DNA of 64,000 nt, taken from NCBI RefSeq assembly GCF_000711295.1, contig NZ_JOMJ01000004.1:248001-312000 (forward strand), in the 5' to 3' direction. This document shows positions 21,982-31,180 of the stretch, one piece after another; the stretch's first letter is position 1, and each line of letters begins with the position of its first letter. A program made the translations under genes and the position numbers. Under the pieces are notes generated by a model. It was not told the origin of the DNA. It saw only the letters and a list, made by a program, of their open reading frames with translations, and ran no database searches. Origin of the DNA: Desulfohalovibrio reitneri. GTDB taxonomy: Bacteria > Desulfobacterota > Desulfovibrionia > Desulfovibrionales > Desulfovibrionaceae.

Positions 21982-24060
21982 CTAGGGCTTCTTCACGCTG
22001 ATGAAGTGCTCCTGCATGCAGATGTAGCCGGCTTCCTTGGACCAGTTTTCCAGGCCGCCGGGCATGAGCAGGTTGTCGGCCACGCCTTTGCCGTAGGCGC
22101 GGGATTCGGGCGGCAGCTTGTGGCCGAAACCGTGGACCATGAAGGCGGCCTCGGGGTGGATGAAGGGGGTGACGAAGGCCTTGATCTCGCCGGAGTGGCC
22201 GTTGCTGCCCACCACCACGGTGTCGCCGTCGGAGACGCCCATGCCCTTGGCCACGTCCTCGTTGAGCCAGAGGACGTTCTCGGGCATCTGCTCGGCCAGC
22301 TTGGGGTTGTTCACGGTGTGCCCCTGGGTGTGCACGCCGCAGCGACCGAAGATGATGCGGAACTTGCCCTCGGGCGGATGCTCCGGGGACTCGTAGGGCT
22401 TCAACGACTGCATGCCGTCCTCTTCCCAGGCGGGGTGGACCATCTCCAGCTTGCCGGAAGGGGTCTTCCAGGTGAACTCGTCCATGTTCCGGTAGTAGGG
22501 CTCCTTGCACAGGGGCACGAAGCCCTTGGCGTCGAAGTCCTCAATGGACACGCCGGTGCCATCCAGCTGGTAATTCCAGATGTCCTCGATTGACTCGAAA
22601 GCCAGCTTCTCCACGCCCATGCGCTTGGCCAGGCCGCAGATGATCTCCCAGTCGGCGCGGGTGTCGTAACGCGGTTTGAGCGCCCGCTTGCGCACGAAGA
22701 ACTGCGGCTTGACCCCGCCCTTCTGGGCGATGATGGACTCGCGCTCCAGGTAGGGGGACAGCGGCAGGACCACGTCCGAATGCCAGGCGGTGTCGGACCA
22801 GGAGAAGGTCACGGAGACCAGCAGGTCCAGCTTCTTCCACTTCTCCTTGAGCCGCTCGGGCTCCGGGAAGGCCATGAGAGGGTCGTGGCGGTAGCAGATG
22901 TAGCCGCGCACGGGGTAGGGCTCGCCGGTTTCGATGGCGTCGTAGGCCAGGTTGACCAGGCCGGGACCGGCGTCAATGTGCTTGTACTTCCAGCCCGCGC
23001 CATCGGCCCGCTTGGCCTCGGGCTTCTCGAACATGGCGGCCAGCTTGTTGAGTCCCTTGGCGCCCACGTCGCCGGGGCCGTTGGAGATGGCCAGGCCGCC
23101 CTTGGCGCCGATGGAGCCGAGCAGGGCGTTGATGATGTAGGCGGTGCGGGAAACGTAGAAGGAGTCCTTGTAGCGGGCGGTCATCCAGCCGGGGTGCCAG
23201 ATGACCGCGGGGGCGGCGTCGGCCAGCTGCTTGGCCAGGTCGTAGATGCGCTTGGCCGGCACGCCGCACTCCTCGGCGGCCCACTCCGGAGTGTAGGAGC
23301 GCACGAACGACTTGAGCTTGTCGAAGTCGTTGAAGTGCTTGGCCACGTAGTCCTTGTCGTAGAGGTTCTGGCTGATGAGGGCGTTGATGACGCCAAGGTT
23401 GAAGGCGTAGTCGGTGCCGGGCCGGACCAGGAAGAAGTTGTCCGCCTTGCCCGCGGAGACCGTGGCCCGGACGTCGATGACGGTGAGCTTGCCGCCCTTG
23501 TCCAGAGAGTCGAGGGTCTGGTTCACCTCGGAGACGTTGATGGCCTCGAAGATGTTGCGGGTCTGCAGGATGATGTGCTTGGCGTTCTTGAGGTCGTAGG
23601 CCACGCCCTTGCGGCCCATGCCCATGACTGACTTGGCGGCGTGCAGCACGCCGCGCGCGCAGGCGGAGTCGTGGTTGCAGTAGTTGGGGGAGCCGATGCC
23701 CTTGACGAAGGCCTGGTGCAGGTCGGGGAAGGGTCCGCCGCGGTCGGACCACATGACGGATTCCTTGCCATGTTTTTCCTGGATGGCCGAGAGTTTGTCA
23801 GCCACGTACTGCAGGGCTTCGTCCCAGGTGGCGCGCCGCCATTTGCCCTCGCCGCGTTCCCCCTCGCGGATCATGGGGTACTGGGGGCGCTCCCGATCCT
23901 GGGTGAGATCGTACCCGGCCGCGCCCCTGGCGCAGAGGGCGCCCTTGAGCGAGTGGGGATTGCCCTGGATGAACGCGCATTCGTCGTTCTCCACGTCCAC
24001 TTGGATGGGACAGCGCACGGTGCACATGCCGCAGACGCTGTAGACCTGTTTCTTTTCCAT
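21982..24060 (-). CDS. Molybdopterin oxidoreductase catalytic subunit (PsrA/PhsA/formate dehydrogenase-like)
   Basis: A 692-residue Mo/W-bisMGD enzyme of the DMSO reductase superfamily. Cys10, Cys13, Cys17 and Cys43 (CGMCTVRC and LCARG) bind an N-terminal [4Fe-4S] cluster. The Mo ligand is probably Cys134 in CNHDSACARG, as in polysulfide/thiosulfate reductases, although the true ligand needs an alignment. The C-terminal Molydop_binding domain covers about 575-690. There is no Tat signal, so a cytoplasmic location is likely. The ATG at 24060 follows GGAGGG; a GTG two codons upstream is less likely. No partner subunit adjoins it. A PsrB/DmsB-type ferredoxin subunit lies 12 kb away beyond the nuo operon and is a candidate partner. 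The substrate is not determined by the sequence. Confidence 0.85.
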   Translation of the reverse strand: MEKKQVYSVCGMCTVRCPIQVDVENDECAFIQGNPHSLKGALCARGAAGYDLTQDRERPQYPMIREGERGEGKWRRATWDEALQYVADKLSAIQEKHGKESVMWSDRGGPFPDLHQAFVKGIGSPNYCNHDSACARGVLHAAKSVMGMGRKGVAYDLKNAKHIILQTRNIFEAINVSEVNQTLDSLDKGGKLTVIDVRATVSAGKADNFFLVRPGTDYAFNLGVINALISQNLYDKDYVAKHFNDFDKLKSFVRSYTPEWAAEECGVPAKRIYDLAKQLADAAPAVIWHPGWMTARYKDSFYVSRTAYIINALLGSIGAKGGLAISNGPGDVGAKGLNKLAAMFEKPEAKRADGAGWKYKHIDAGPGLVNLAYDAIETGEPYPVRGYICYRHDPLMAFPEPERLKEKWKKLDLLVSVTFSWSDTAWHSDVVLPLSPYLERESIIAQKGGVKPQFFVRKRALKPRYDTRADWEIICGLAKRMGVEKLAFESIEDIWNYQLDGTGVSIEDFDAKGFVPLCKEPYYRNMDEFTWKTPSGKLEMVHPAWEEDGMQSLKPYESPEHPPEGKFRIIFGRCGVHTQGHTVNNPKLAEQMPENVLWLNEDVAKGMGVSDGDTVVVGSNGHSGEIKAFVTPFIHPEAAFMVHGFGHKLPPESRAYGKGVADNLLMPGGLENWSKEAGYICMQEHFISVKKP

Positions 24061-24273
24061 CTGCACCCTCCACGAGATTTATTTCACAAAGATACGCAGC
24101 AGGCGAATTGGTGTTGCATTGTATGGCAGGTAGCAGGTGGTGGGGGGCATGGCAAGAAGGAGGAGACTTTGTGAAAAAGAACGCGATGGAGCGTGAGGAG
24201 GACGGGATATAATGTGCGAAAATGCACGAAAGCAATCAATTGGAATGAACGGAGGGGGTTGACGCAACGAGAC

Positions 24274-24297
24274 TTTTGTGGTTTCTGTGACACAAAA
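24274..24297. promoter_or_regulatory. Inverted repeat in the nuo/molybdoenzyme divergent region
   Basis: Perfect 7-bp inverted repeat TTTTGTG / CACAAAA with a 10-base spacer, 52 bp upstream of the nuoA start in the 288-bp AT-richer gap between divergent nuoA and the molybdoenzyme gene. Halves of the TTGTG/CACAA kind are used by Rex and by CRP/FNR-type regulators, but the spacing fits neither canonical site. Other TTTGTGAAA and TTTCACAAA half-sites occur near 24169 and 24084. TATAAT at 24208-24213 is a candidate -10 without a convincing -35. Confidence 0.35.
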
Positions 24298-24348
24298 TTG
24301 CAACACTGGCGAACCACGCCAATATAGACCGTAAAAGGAGGTTTCCGC

Positions 24349-24729
24349 GTGGTCTTCACATGGATCAACTTGGCTATGCTGGTCTTTTTGGTTGCCGGGT
24401 TCGCCTTCGCCGCCGGCCCCGTGGTCGGCTCCCTGCTCCTTTCCCCCCACTACACCAAGGGTGATGTGGGCATGTCGTACGAATGCGGCATGCCTCCGCA
24501 TGGAACGTCCTGGGTGCGTTTCGGCATCAATTACTACATCTACGCCCTCATCTTTCTCGCCTTCGACGTGGACGTACTCTATCTCTTCCCTGTCGCGGCC
24601 CATTATCCGGACGCGGAAGGATTCGTTCCCCTGGTCAAGGTCTTCATCTTCCTTGCCGTGCTCGCCCTCGGTGTCGCCTACTTCTGGAGGAAAGGAGTCT
24701 TTACATGGCCGAGAAGAATCTCGGAGTAA
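24349..24729 (+). CDS. nuoA: NADH-quinone oxidoreductase (complex I) subunit A
   Basis: A 126-residue membrane subunit with three helices. [20 protein letters not shown] and [13 protein letters not shown] are the NuoA signatures, including the acidic residues in the helix-2 quinone/proton region. The GTG start follows AAAAGGAGG. It is the first gene of a thirteen-gene run in one direction; nuoB overlaps its end by 25 bases. It is part of the membrane arm next to the quinone pocket. Confidence 0.95.
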   Translation: MVFTWINLAMLVFLVAGFAFAAGPVVGSLLLSPHYTKGDVGMSYECGMPPHGTSWVRFGINYYIYALIFLAFDVDVLYLFPVAAHYPDAEGFVPLVKVFIFLAVLALGVAYFWRKGVFTWPRRISE

Positions 24730-25250
24730 GGCCGGCGGAGACCGGGAGCGAACCGCCCCTGGTCGACATTCCGCTGGCCAACAAGTTCCTCGACGTCTGC
24801 CGGGCCATGTCGCTTTGGCCCATGACCTTCGGCCTGGCCTGCTGCGCCATCGAGATGATGGCCGTTGGCATGGCCCGATTCGATATCTCCCGCTACGGCG
24901 CGGAGGTCTTCCGCCCCTCCCCGAGGCAGTCCGACCTGATGATCGTGGCCGGCACGGTCAACAAGAAGATGGCCGGGCCGCTGGTGCGGCTGTACGAGCA
25001 GATGCCCGCCCCCAAGTACGTCATGGCCCTGGGCAACTGCGCCATCGCGGGCGGCCCCTTTGCCATCAAGGGCCAGTACAACGTCATCGAGGGCGTGGAC
25101 CAGCTGGTGCCGGTGGACGTCTACGTGCCCGGCTGCCCGCCGCGCCCGGAGGGACTGCTGGAGGGCCTCTTCCAGCTGCAAGACAAGCTCATCGGCCACC
25201 GGTTCTGGCCCGAACCCGACCAGCCCCCAGTCGTGGGCGAGCAGAAGTAG
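24705..25250 (+). CDS. nuoB: Complex I subunit B (cluster N2 subunit)
   Basis: A 181-residue peripheral-arm subunit that holds the terminal [4Fe-4S] cluster N2. The four ligands are present: tandem Cys46-Cys47 (LACCAIEMM), Cys112 (GNCAIAGG) and Cys144 ([10 protein letters not shown]). These show that the complex can pass electrons to quinone. AGGAAAGGAG precedes the ATG, inside the 3' end of nuoA. Confidence 0.97.
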   Translation: MAEKNLGVRPAETGSEPPLVDIPLANKFLDVCRAMSLWPMTFGLACCAIEMMAVGMARFDISRYGAEVFRPSPRQSDLMIVAGTVNKKMAGPLVRLYEQMPAPKYVMALGNCAIAGGPFAIKGQYNVIEGVDQLVPVDVYVPGCPPRPEGLLEGLFQLQDKLIGHRFWPEPDQPPVVGEQK

Positions 25251-25259
25251 GGGACGAGA

Positions 25260-25811
25260 ATGGCGAACGGCTTCAGTTTTCCGGCCATGTGCCGGCTCGA
25301 ATCGGACTACGCCAAGACGGGCTCCACGGCCGTCTACCACCTCAACCCCGGCCAGCTGAAAGCCGCGGCCAACGCCTTCAACAACCGCGGCTGGTTCCTG
25401 GAGGACATCACCTGCCTGGACGTGGAGGAGGGCATCCTGGTCCTGTATCACTTCGATCACATGGAGCGGGCCGAGGCCCGGGTGACTCTGCGCGTGCTGG
25501 TGCCCCACGACGACGCAGTGCTGCCCTCCATCGGCTCCGTCTTCGGCGCGGCCTACTGGCACGAGCGCGAGGCGCAGGACATGCACGGGATGACCTTCAC
25601 CGACCATCCCAACCCCCTGCCCCTGCTGCTGCCCGAGGACGCCGACTTCCACCCCCTGCTGCATGACGAAAAGCGGCGCAAATCCGCCCGCGACATCCTT
25701 GAGGAATACCACCACGCCTACTGCTGGCCCTCCTTCGTGAAGATCGAGGAAGAGCCGAACGGCGAGGCCGCCGAAGAGGGCGGCCAGGAAGCGGCGGGGG
25801 AGGAAGGCTGA
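25260..25811 (+). CDS. nuoC: Complex I subunit C (30 kDa)
   Basis: A 183-residue peripheral subunit. The family signature YWHEREAQDMHGMTFTDHP lies near residue 100. C and D are separate genes here rather than fused as in E. coli. The last 20 residues are a Glu/Gly-rich tail (EEGGQEAAGEEG) beyond the usual core. The stop overlaps the nuoD start in TGATG. Confidence 0.95.
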   Translation: MANGFSFPAMCRLESDYAKTGSTAVYHLNPGQLKAAANAFNNRGWFLEDITCLDVEEGILVLYHFDHMERAEARVTLRVLVPHDDAVLPSIGSVFGAAYWHEREAQDMHGMTFTDHPNPLPLLLPEDADFHPLLHDEKRRKSARDILEEYHHAYCWPSFVKIEEEPNGEAAEEGGQEAAGEEG

Positions 25812-26959
25812 TGACGCATCTCACAGGCGACTACTACACCCGTCATTTCGAGAAGGGCCCCCGCGACGACACGCTCATCCTGAACATGGGGCCGCAGCAC
25901 CCTTCCACCCACGGCGTCCTTCGCATCCTGGTGGAGCTTGACGGCGAGTACGTCATCAAGGCCGAGCCGGTGCTGGGCTACGTGCACCGCATGCACGAGT
26001 TCATGGGACAGACCAAGTCCTGGGCCCAGTTCTGGCCCAACCCCGGCCGGGTGGACTACCTGCACGCCCTGGCCTGGAACTGGGGCTACGCCGGGGCCGT
26101 GGAGAAGCTGGCGGACATCGAGGTGCCGGAGCGGGCCGAGTACATCCGGGTCATCACCTGCGAGTTGAACCGCATCTCCTCGCACCTGCTGTGGTGGGGC
26201 GCCTACCTGCTTGACCTGGGCGCCTTCACCCCCATCATGTACGCCTTCACCGACCGCGAGCACATCATGGATATCCTGCAGGAGCCCACCGGCTCGCGGC
26301 TCACATACGCCTACTACCGCTTCGGCGGAGTCACGGCCGACCTCTCCGACCGCTTCCTGCAGCGGGTGCGGGAGTTCGTGCCCTACATGCGCTCGCGGCT
26401 GCCGATGTTCCGCGACCTGGTCACTGAGAACATCATCCTGCGCAAGCGTGTCGAGGGCGTTGGCCACTTCTCGCCGGAGCTCATCCGCAGCTACGGCGCC
26501 ACCGGTCCCGTGGCCCGGGGGTCGGGCATCGCCTACGACGTGCGCCGGTCCGAGCCGTACTCGGTGTACGACCGCTTCGACTGGGACGTGGTGGTGGAGG
26601 ACGGCTGCGACGCCATGGCCCGCTACCTGGTGCGCATGGGCGAGATCGAGCAGTCCCTGCGCATCATCGAGCAGGCCGTGGAGCAGATCCCGGAAGGGGA
26701 GTACCTGCCCAAGAACGCCCCCAAGCCCAAGTGGAGCCCCCCGGCGGGGGAGACCTACTTCGCGGTGGAGGGCGGACGCGGCAAGATCGGCTACTACATC
26801 GCCTCGGACGGCGGCCGCCAGCCCTACCGGCTGAAGCTGCGCGCCCCGGGGTTCAGCAACATGAGCATCTTCTCGGACGGCGCCAAAGGCGTGCTGCTGG
26901 CGGACGCCGTGTCCATCCTGGGCAGTCTGGACCTGGTCATCCCCGAAATCGACAGGTGA
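25811..26959 (+). CDS. nuoD: Complex I subunit D (49 kDa)
   Basis: A 382-residue peripheral subunit forming the quinone site with NuoB; it is related to the large subunit of NiFe hydrogenases but lacks the metal-binding Cys. NMGPQHPSTHGVLR (residues 25-38) contains the quinone-site His; YLHALAWNWGY and GSGIAYDVRRSEPY are also conserved. The hydrogenase-type CxxC pairs are absent, as expected of a quinone-reducing complex and in contrast to Ech-type hydrogenases. Confidence 0.96.
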   Translation: MTHLTGDYYTRHFEKGPRDDTLILNMGPQHPSTHGVLRILVELDGEYVIKAEPVLGYVHRMHEFMGQTKSWAQFWPNPGRVDYLHALAWNWGYAGAVEKLADIEVPERAEYIRVITCELNRISSHLLWWGAYLLDLGAFTPIMYAFTDREHIMDILQEPTGSRLTYAYYRFGGVTADLSDRFLQRVREFVPYMRSRLPMFRDLVTENIILRKRVEGVGHFSPELIRSYGATGPVARGSGIAYDVRRSEPYSVYDRFDWDVVVEDGCDAMARYLVRMGEIEQSLRIIEQAVEQIPEGEYLPKNAPKPKWSPPAGETYFAVEGGRGKIGYYIASDGGRQPYRLKLRAPGFSNMSIFSDGAKGVLLADAVSILGSLDLVIPEIDR

Positions 26960-26962
26960 GCC

Positions 26963-27937
26963 ATGGACATCGCGAGCATTCCCCCCGAACTGATCCGCCT
27001 GGCCCTGGGGCTTGTCCTGCTGGCCGCCTTCGTGGGCGGCAACGCCACCCTCCTCGTGTACGTGGAGCGGAAGGTGGCGGGCCACATCCAGCGTCGGCCC
27101 GGCCCCTTCGAGGTCGGCCCCCACGGCATCCTGCAGACGGTGGCCGACGCCGTGAAGCTGGTGGGTAAACAGCTTCTCACCCCGCGCGACGCGGACCGCT
27201 TCGTTTTCTGGCTGGCCCCGTTCATGGCCTTTTTGCCGGTCTTCGTCATGTTCCTGCCCATCCCCTTCGCCCCCAATCTCTACGCCCTGGAGACCAACGT
27301 CGGAGTAATCCTCATCCTGGCTTTCGCCGGGCTGGGTGTGCTCTCGCTGTGTCTGGCGGGCTGGGCCTCCAACAACAAGTGGGGCCTGCTGGGCGCGGCC
27401 CGCGCCGTGGCGCAGTCCGTGGGCTACGAGATCCCGCTGCTGCTCTCGGTGCTGGCCGTGTGCTTCATGCACGGCTCCCTGGACCTGCTGACCATCTCGA
27501 AGGAGCAAGGGGCCTGGCCCTGGCAGTGGAACGTGGTGCTGCAGCCGGTGGCCTTCGTCATCTACTTCATCTGCGCCCTGGGCGAGACCAACCGCGCGCC
27601 CTTCGACCTGCCCGAGGGCGAGAGCGAACTGACCGCCGGGTTCCACACCGAGTACTCGGGCATGGGCTTCGGCCTCTTCTTCCTGGCGGAATACGCCAAC
27701 ATGATCGTGGTCTCGTCCGTGGCCACCGTGCTCTTCCTGGGCGGGTTCAACGGCCCGGGCGCGCCGGGATCCTGGTGGTTCCTGGCCAAGGTCTACGCCC
27801 TCATCCTGGTCATGATGTGGATTCGCTGGACCTACCCCCGGGTGCGGTTCGACCAGCTGCTGAACCTCAACTGGAAGTGGCTGGTGCCCCTGGCCACCAT
27901 CAACCTCTTGGCCACCGCCCTGGTGATGAAGCTGTAG
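26963..27937 (+). CDS. nuoH: Complex I subunit H
   Basis: A 324-residue membrane subunit with about eight helices at the junction of the arms. The quinone-chamber loop GETNRAPFDLPEGESELTAG (about 211-230) is intact, as is VERKVAGHIQRRPGP near residue 30. The ATG follows the nuoD stop after 3 bases. Confidence 0.96.
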   Translation: MDIASIPPELIRLALGLVLLAAFVGGNATLLVYVERKVAGHIQRRPGPFEVGPHGILQTVADAVKLVGKQLLTPRDADRFVFWLAPFMAFLPVFVMFLPIPFAPNLYALETNVGVILILAFAGLGVLSLCLAGWASNNKWGLLGAARAVAQSVGYEIPLLLSVLAVCFMHGSLDLLTISKEQGAWPWQWNVVLQPVAFVIYFICALGETNRAPFDLPEGESELTAGFHTEYSGMGFGLFFLAEYANMIVVSSVATVLFLGGFNGPGAPGSWWFLAKVYALILVMMWIRWTYPRVRFDQLLNLNWKWLVPLATINLLATALVMKL

Positions 27938-27947
27938 GAGGGTCCGC

Positions 27948-28601
27948 GTGAGCGTGATGCATGAGCTGAAGGAGGCCGCCAGGGGCCTGAAGAGCCTGCT
28001 GGTGGGCCTGAAGATCACCGGCCGCGAATTCGGGCGCAGCCAGGTCACGGTCCACTTCCCGCGTCAGGTCGTGGACGACATCCTCACCTTCCGCGGCCAC
28101 GTGGAGCTGGTGGGCAAGCCCAAGGACCCGGCCACCCCCAAGTGCATTTCCTGCATGATGTGCGTCAGCGTCTGCCCCTCGGGCTGCCTGGCCCTGAAAA
28201 AAGCGCCCAAGCCCAAGCCCCCGCCGGAACCGGAAGGGGAAACCGGGGCGGAGGACGCCATGGTCAAGCCCAAGGAGAAGAAGGAGCCGCCCAAGGCCTC
28301 CAAGACGCCGGTGAAGTTCACCTACAACTACAACCTGTGCTCGTTGTGCGGGTTGTGCGTGCAGTCCTGCCCGGTGAAATCCCTGCGTTTCTCCACGGAC
28401 ATCTACATCGCCTCCCCGGACAGGGAGACCTTCCACTACGACCTGCTGGCCCGGCTCAAGGACCAGGCCGAGCGGGTCGGCGAGGAGGCCTCGGCCAAGG
28501 CCAAGAAGCCCGGCAAGCCCAAGAGCGAGGCGGAGCGCGCCACCGAGCCGGGCGGTGTGAAGGCCGAAACCACCATCGAACCCCAGGGAGGAGAGTCCTG
28601 A
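27948..28601 (+). CDS. nuoI: Complex I subunit I (2x[4Fe-4S] ferredoxin-like) with Lys/Pro-rich insertion
   Basis: A 217-residue ferredoxin-like subunit carrying clusters N6a and N6b. The first motif is C66-C69-C72-C76 (CISCMMCVSVCP), the second C131-C134-C137-C141 (CSLCGLCVQSCP). About 50 residues between them (84-122) are a Lys/Pro/Glu-rich insertion, much longer than the usual loop of about 25 residues, and the last 50 residues are again Lys/Glu-rich. The start codon is GTG. Since nuoE, F and G are missing, NuoI is the outermost electron-carrying subunit and may take electrons directly from ferredoxin; the basic insertion could be a docking surface (inference). Confidence 0.93.
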   Translation: MSVMHELKEAARGLKSLLVGLKITGREFGRSQVTVHFPRQVVDDILTFRGHVELVGKPKDPATPKCISCMMCVSVCPSGCLALKKAPKPKPPPEPEGETGAEDAMVKPKEKKEPPKASKTPVKFTYNYNLCSLCGLCVQSCPVKSLRFSTDIYIASPDRETFHYDLLARLKDQAERVGEEASAKAKKPGKPKSEAERATEPGGVKAETTIEPQGGES

Positions 28602-29110
28602 TGGAGACCGCGGCCCTGGTCCTGTTCATCATCTACGCGGCCATCATCGCCTTCGGCGCGTTGGCCGCCGCCCTGGCGGCCAACCTGGTGCGGGCCCTGC
28701 TGGGCCTTATCCTGGCGCTCTTCGGCGTGGCCGGCATGTACCTGCTCATGAACGCCCCCTTCGTGGCCGTCATGCAGCTGCTCATCTACGTGGGCGCTGT
28801 GGTCGTGCTGATCTTCTTCGCCATCATGCTCACCAAGGCCCCTGCCGGGGCGGAGGAGAGCAAGCCCAGGCCGATCCGCAAGTACTTCACCGCGCTTGTG
28901 GCCGCTTCGGCCCCGGTCTTTGTCCTGGGCTGGGTGCTGCTCACCTTCCCCGAGCAGGGCTCCGAGCTGCCCGCCGAGGTGGCGGTGAGCGAATTGGGCA
29001 AGGGGCTCATGGAACCGTACATCGTGGCCTTCGAGCTCATCTCGGTGGTCCTCTTCGTGGCCATGTCCGGGGCGGTGCTCCTGGGCTTCAAGAAAAGGAA
29101 CGGCAAATGA
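28601..29110 (+). CDS. nuoJ: Complex I subunit J
   Basis: A 169-residue membrane subunit with five helices. The conserved Tyr-rich helix-3 motif (QLLIYVGAVVVLIFFAIML, about residues 54-72) is intact. Starts at TGATG with nuoI and ends at ATGA with nuoK, so the three genes are translationally coupled. Confidence 0.94.
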   Translation: METAALVLFIIYAAIIAFGALAAALAANLVRALLGLILALFGVAGMYLLMNAPFVAVMQLLIYVGAVVVLIFFAIMLTKAPAGAEESKPRPIRKYFTALVAASAPVFVLGWVLLTFPEQGSELPAEVAVSELGKGLMEPYIVAFELISVVLFVAMSGAVLLGFKKRNGK

Positions 29111-29415
29111 GCGCGCTGCTTCTCTACCAGCTTGTGGCCCTGATGCTGCTGGCCATCGGGCTCTACGGCCTCTGCTTCCGCCGCAGCTTCGTCGGCATGC
29201 TCATCAGCGTGGAGCTGATGCTCAACGGCGCGGGCCTGTCCATCGTGGCCGCGGCCCAGCTCACCCCGGCCTCGGCTTCGCTGGGTCAGCTGGCCACGCT
29301 CTTGGTCATGGGTTTGGCCGCGGCCGAGGCGACCCTGGTGCTGGCCATCGTCATCGTGGTCTCCAAGCGCTTCGGCGAGACCGACTCCGAAACCGTTTCC
29401 GAGCTGAAGGGGTAG
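29107..29415 (+). CDS. nuoK: Complex I subunit K
   Basis: A 102-residue MrpC-like membrane subunit with three helices. Both buried Glu are present: in VGMLISVELMLNGAGL (helix 2) and in MGLAAAEATLVLAIVIV (helix 3). Confidence 0.95.
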   Translation: MSALLLYQLVALMLLAIGLYGLCFRRSFVGMLISVELMLNGAGLSIVAAAQLTPASASLGQLATLLVMGLAAAEATLVLAIVIVVSKRFGETDSETVSELKG

Positions 29416-29418
29416 GGC

Positions 29419-30903
29419 ATGGAACTGTACGAGTCCACGCGGGTCCTGGCGCCCATCATCATCACCCTGCTGGCCCCCTTCTTCATCTACTGGAACCGGC
29501 ACTCCCCGGACAAGCGCGAGGCCATCTCCTTCGTGGCCGCGGCCTCGGCCTTCGTGACCGTGCTCTCCATGGCCCCGGCCGTGCTGAGCGGCCGCGTCTG
29601 GGCCTACGAGCTATTCACCCTCCTGCCCGGCATCCACATCTCCTTTTGCGTGGACGGGCTGTCGCTGGTGTTCGCCCTCATCGCCACCTTCTTGTGGATG
29701 CTGGTGACGAGCTACAACATCGGCTACATGCGCGGGCTCAAGGAACACGCCCAGACTCGCTACTACTTCTGCTTCGCGGTGGCCATCTTCGGCGCCGTGG
29801 GCGTGGCCTTCTCCAAGAACATCTTCACCCTGTACCTCTTCTACGAGGTCATCACCGTCTTCACCTATCCGCTGGTCGCCCACCACCAGGACCACGAGGC
29901 CTATCACGGCGCGCGCAAGTACCTGGTCTACCTCATGGGCACCTCCAAGCTGTTCCTGCTGCCGGCCATGGTGCTGACCTACGTGCTGTGCGGCACCCTG
30001 GACTTCCACCTGGGCGACGTGGTCACGGGCATGGCCTTCCCCTACGAGCAGCAGCCGGTGCTGGTGACCATCACCTACATCCTCTACATCGCCGGGCTGG
30101 CCAAGGCGGCCATCATGCCCTTCCACAACTGGCTGCCCTCGGCCATGGTTGCGCCCACGCCGGTCTCCGCCCTGCTGCACGCGGTGGCGGTGGTCAAGGC
30201 GGGCGTCTTCTGCGTCTCCCGCATCATTCTCTCCGGCTTCGGCCTGGAGACCATGGAGGCGCTGAACCTGGGCATCCCCACCGCCTTCCTGGCCGCCTTG
30301 ACCATCGTGGCGGCCTCGGTCATCGCCCTGACCAAGGACGACCTCAAGGCGCGGCTGGCCTATTCCACGGTGTCGCAACTGTCCTACATCGTCATCGGCG
30401 TGTGCATGCTGACCCCCATGGCGGTGCAGGGCGGGGTGCTGCACATCGCCAACCACGCCTTCTCCAAGATCACCCTCTTCATGTGCGCGGGCGCCATCTA
30501 CGTGGCCGCCCACACCAAGAAGATCAGTCTCATGGGCGGCATGGGCTGGCGCATGCCCCTGACCTTCGGGGCCTTCGCCGTGGCGTCCATGTCCATGATC
30601 GGCGTGCCCTTCGTCTGCGGGTTCGTCACCAAGTGGTATCTGGTCAACGGGGCCATCCAGGCCAAGCAGGTCATTCTGGTGGTGGCGCTTCTGGCCTCCA
30701 CGCTGCTCAACGCCTCCTACTTCGGCCCCATCGTCTACCGCGCCTTCTTCCGGCCGGCGGCCGAGGGCGTCGATCTGGAGGAGTTCTCCGAGCCCGGGCT
30801 GACCATGGTGGTGCCGGTGCTGCTCACGGCGGCCATGTCGGTGTTCCTCGGGCTGTATCCCGAGCTTTTCCTGAACTTCATCAAGGCCTTCGGCAACTTC
30901 TAG
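29419..30903 (+). CDS. Antiporter-like complex I subunit, MrpD/NuoL family (first of two)
   Basis: A 494-residue membrane protein of about 14 helices. The key pump residues are in place: Glu143 (LYLFYEVITVF), Lys229 (GLAKAAIMPFHNWLP) and Lys260 (HAVAVVKAGVF). It is shorter than a typical NuoL (about 600) and lacks an obvious C-terminal lateral helix, so it is closer to MrpD or NuoM. It is followed by a tiny membrane protein and a second, longer family member, so this operon has one antiporter-like subunit more than the standard L, M and N set. Confidence 0.9.
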   Translation: MELYESTRVLAPIIITLLAPFFIYWNRHSPDKREAISFVAAASAFVTVLSMAPAVLSGRVWAYELFTLLPGIHISFCVDGLSLVFALIATFLWMLVTSYNIGYMRGLKEHAQTRYYFCFAVAIFGAVGVAFSKNIFTLYLFYEVITVFTYPLVAHHQDHEAYHGARKYLVYLMGTSKLFLLPAMVLTYVLCGTLDFHLGDVVTGMAFPYEQQPVLVTITYILYIAGLAKAAIMPFHNWLPSAMVAPTPVSALLHAVAVVKAGVFCVSRIILSGFGLETMEALNLGIPTAFLAALTIVAASVIALTKDDLKARLAYSTVSQLSYIVIGVCMLTPMAVQGGVLHIANHAFSKITLFMCAGAIYVAAHTKKISLMGGMGWRMPLTFGAFAVASMSMIGVPFVCGFVTKWYLVNGAIQAKQVILVVALLASTLLNASYFGPIVYRAFFRPAAEGVDLEEFSEPGLTMVVPVLLTAAMSVFLGLYPELFLNFIKAFGNF

Positions 30904-30916
30904 GAGGAGGGGAGCG

Positions 30917-31180
30917 ATGCTTCAGCGACTTGGCCGATTCTTCTCCGGGCTTCGGGACAGATCCGCGGCCTTCAAATGGCTCTTCTTCCTGGTGCTGGTC
31001 CTGCTGGTGGTGCTGAACTTCTTCATCCACCCCCACCATCCCCATGTCTCCCTGGAAAAGTACGCTGGCTTCTGGGCCGCGTTCGCCCTGGTTTTCGCCG
31101 GGCTGATGGCCTTCGTCATCAAGCGCATCATCGCCAATCTGGTCAAAGTGCCCGAGGATTTCTATGACCCAGACGCTTGA
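30917..31180 (+). CDS. Small two-helix membrane protein inside the nuo operon
   Basis: An 87-residue protein with two hydrophobic helices (about 19-38 and 48-70), a His-rich loop between them (HPHHPHVS) and an amphipathic basic N-terminus. Its stop lies inside the next gene (overlap of 17 bp), which argues for a real, coupled gene. No family recognised. The position between two antiporter-like subunits suggests an accessory subunit, in the way small MrpF/MrpG-type subunits accompany Mrp antiporters (analogy only). Confidence 0.75.
   Translation: MLQRLGRFFSGLRDRSAAFKWLFFLVLVLLVVLNFFIHPHHPHVSLEKYAGFWAAFALVFAGLMAFVIKRIIANLVKVPEDFYDPDA

Noticed and set aside
24274-24297. Rex-binding site upstream of nuoA
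   Set aside because: The TTGTG and CACAA halves are 10 bases apart (12 if counted from the inner edges), whereas canonical Rex sites have 8; kept only as an unassigned inverted repeat.
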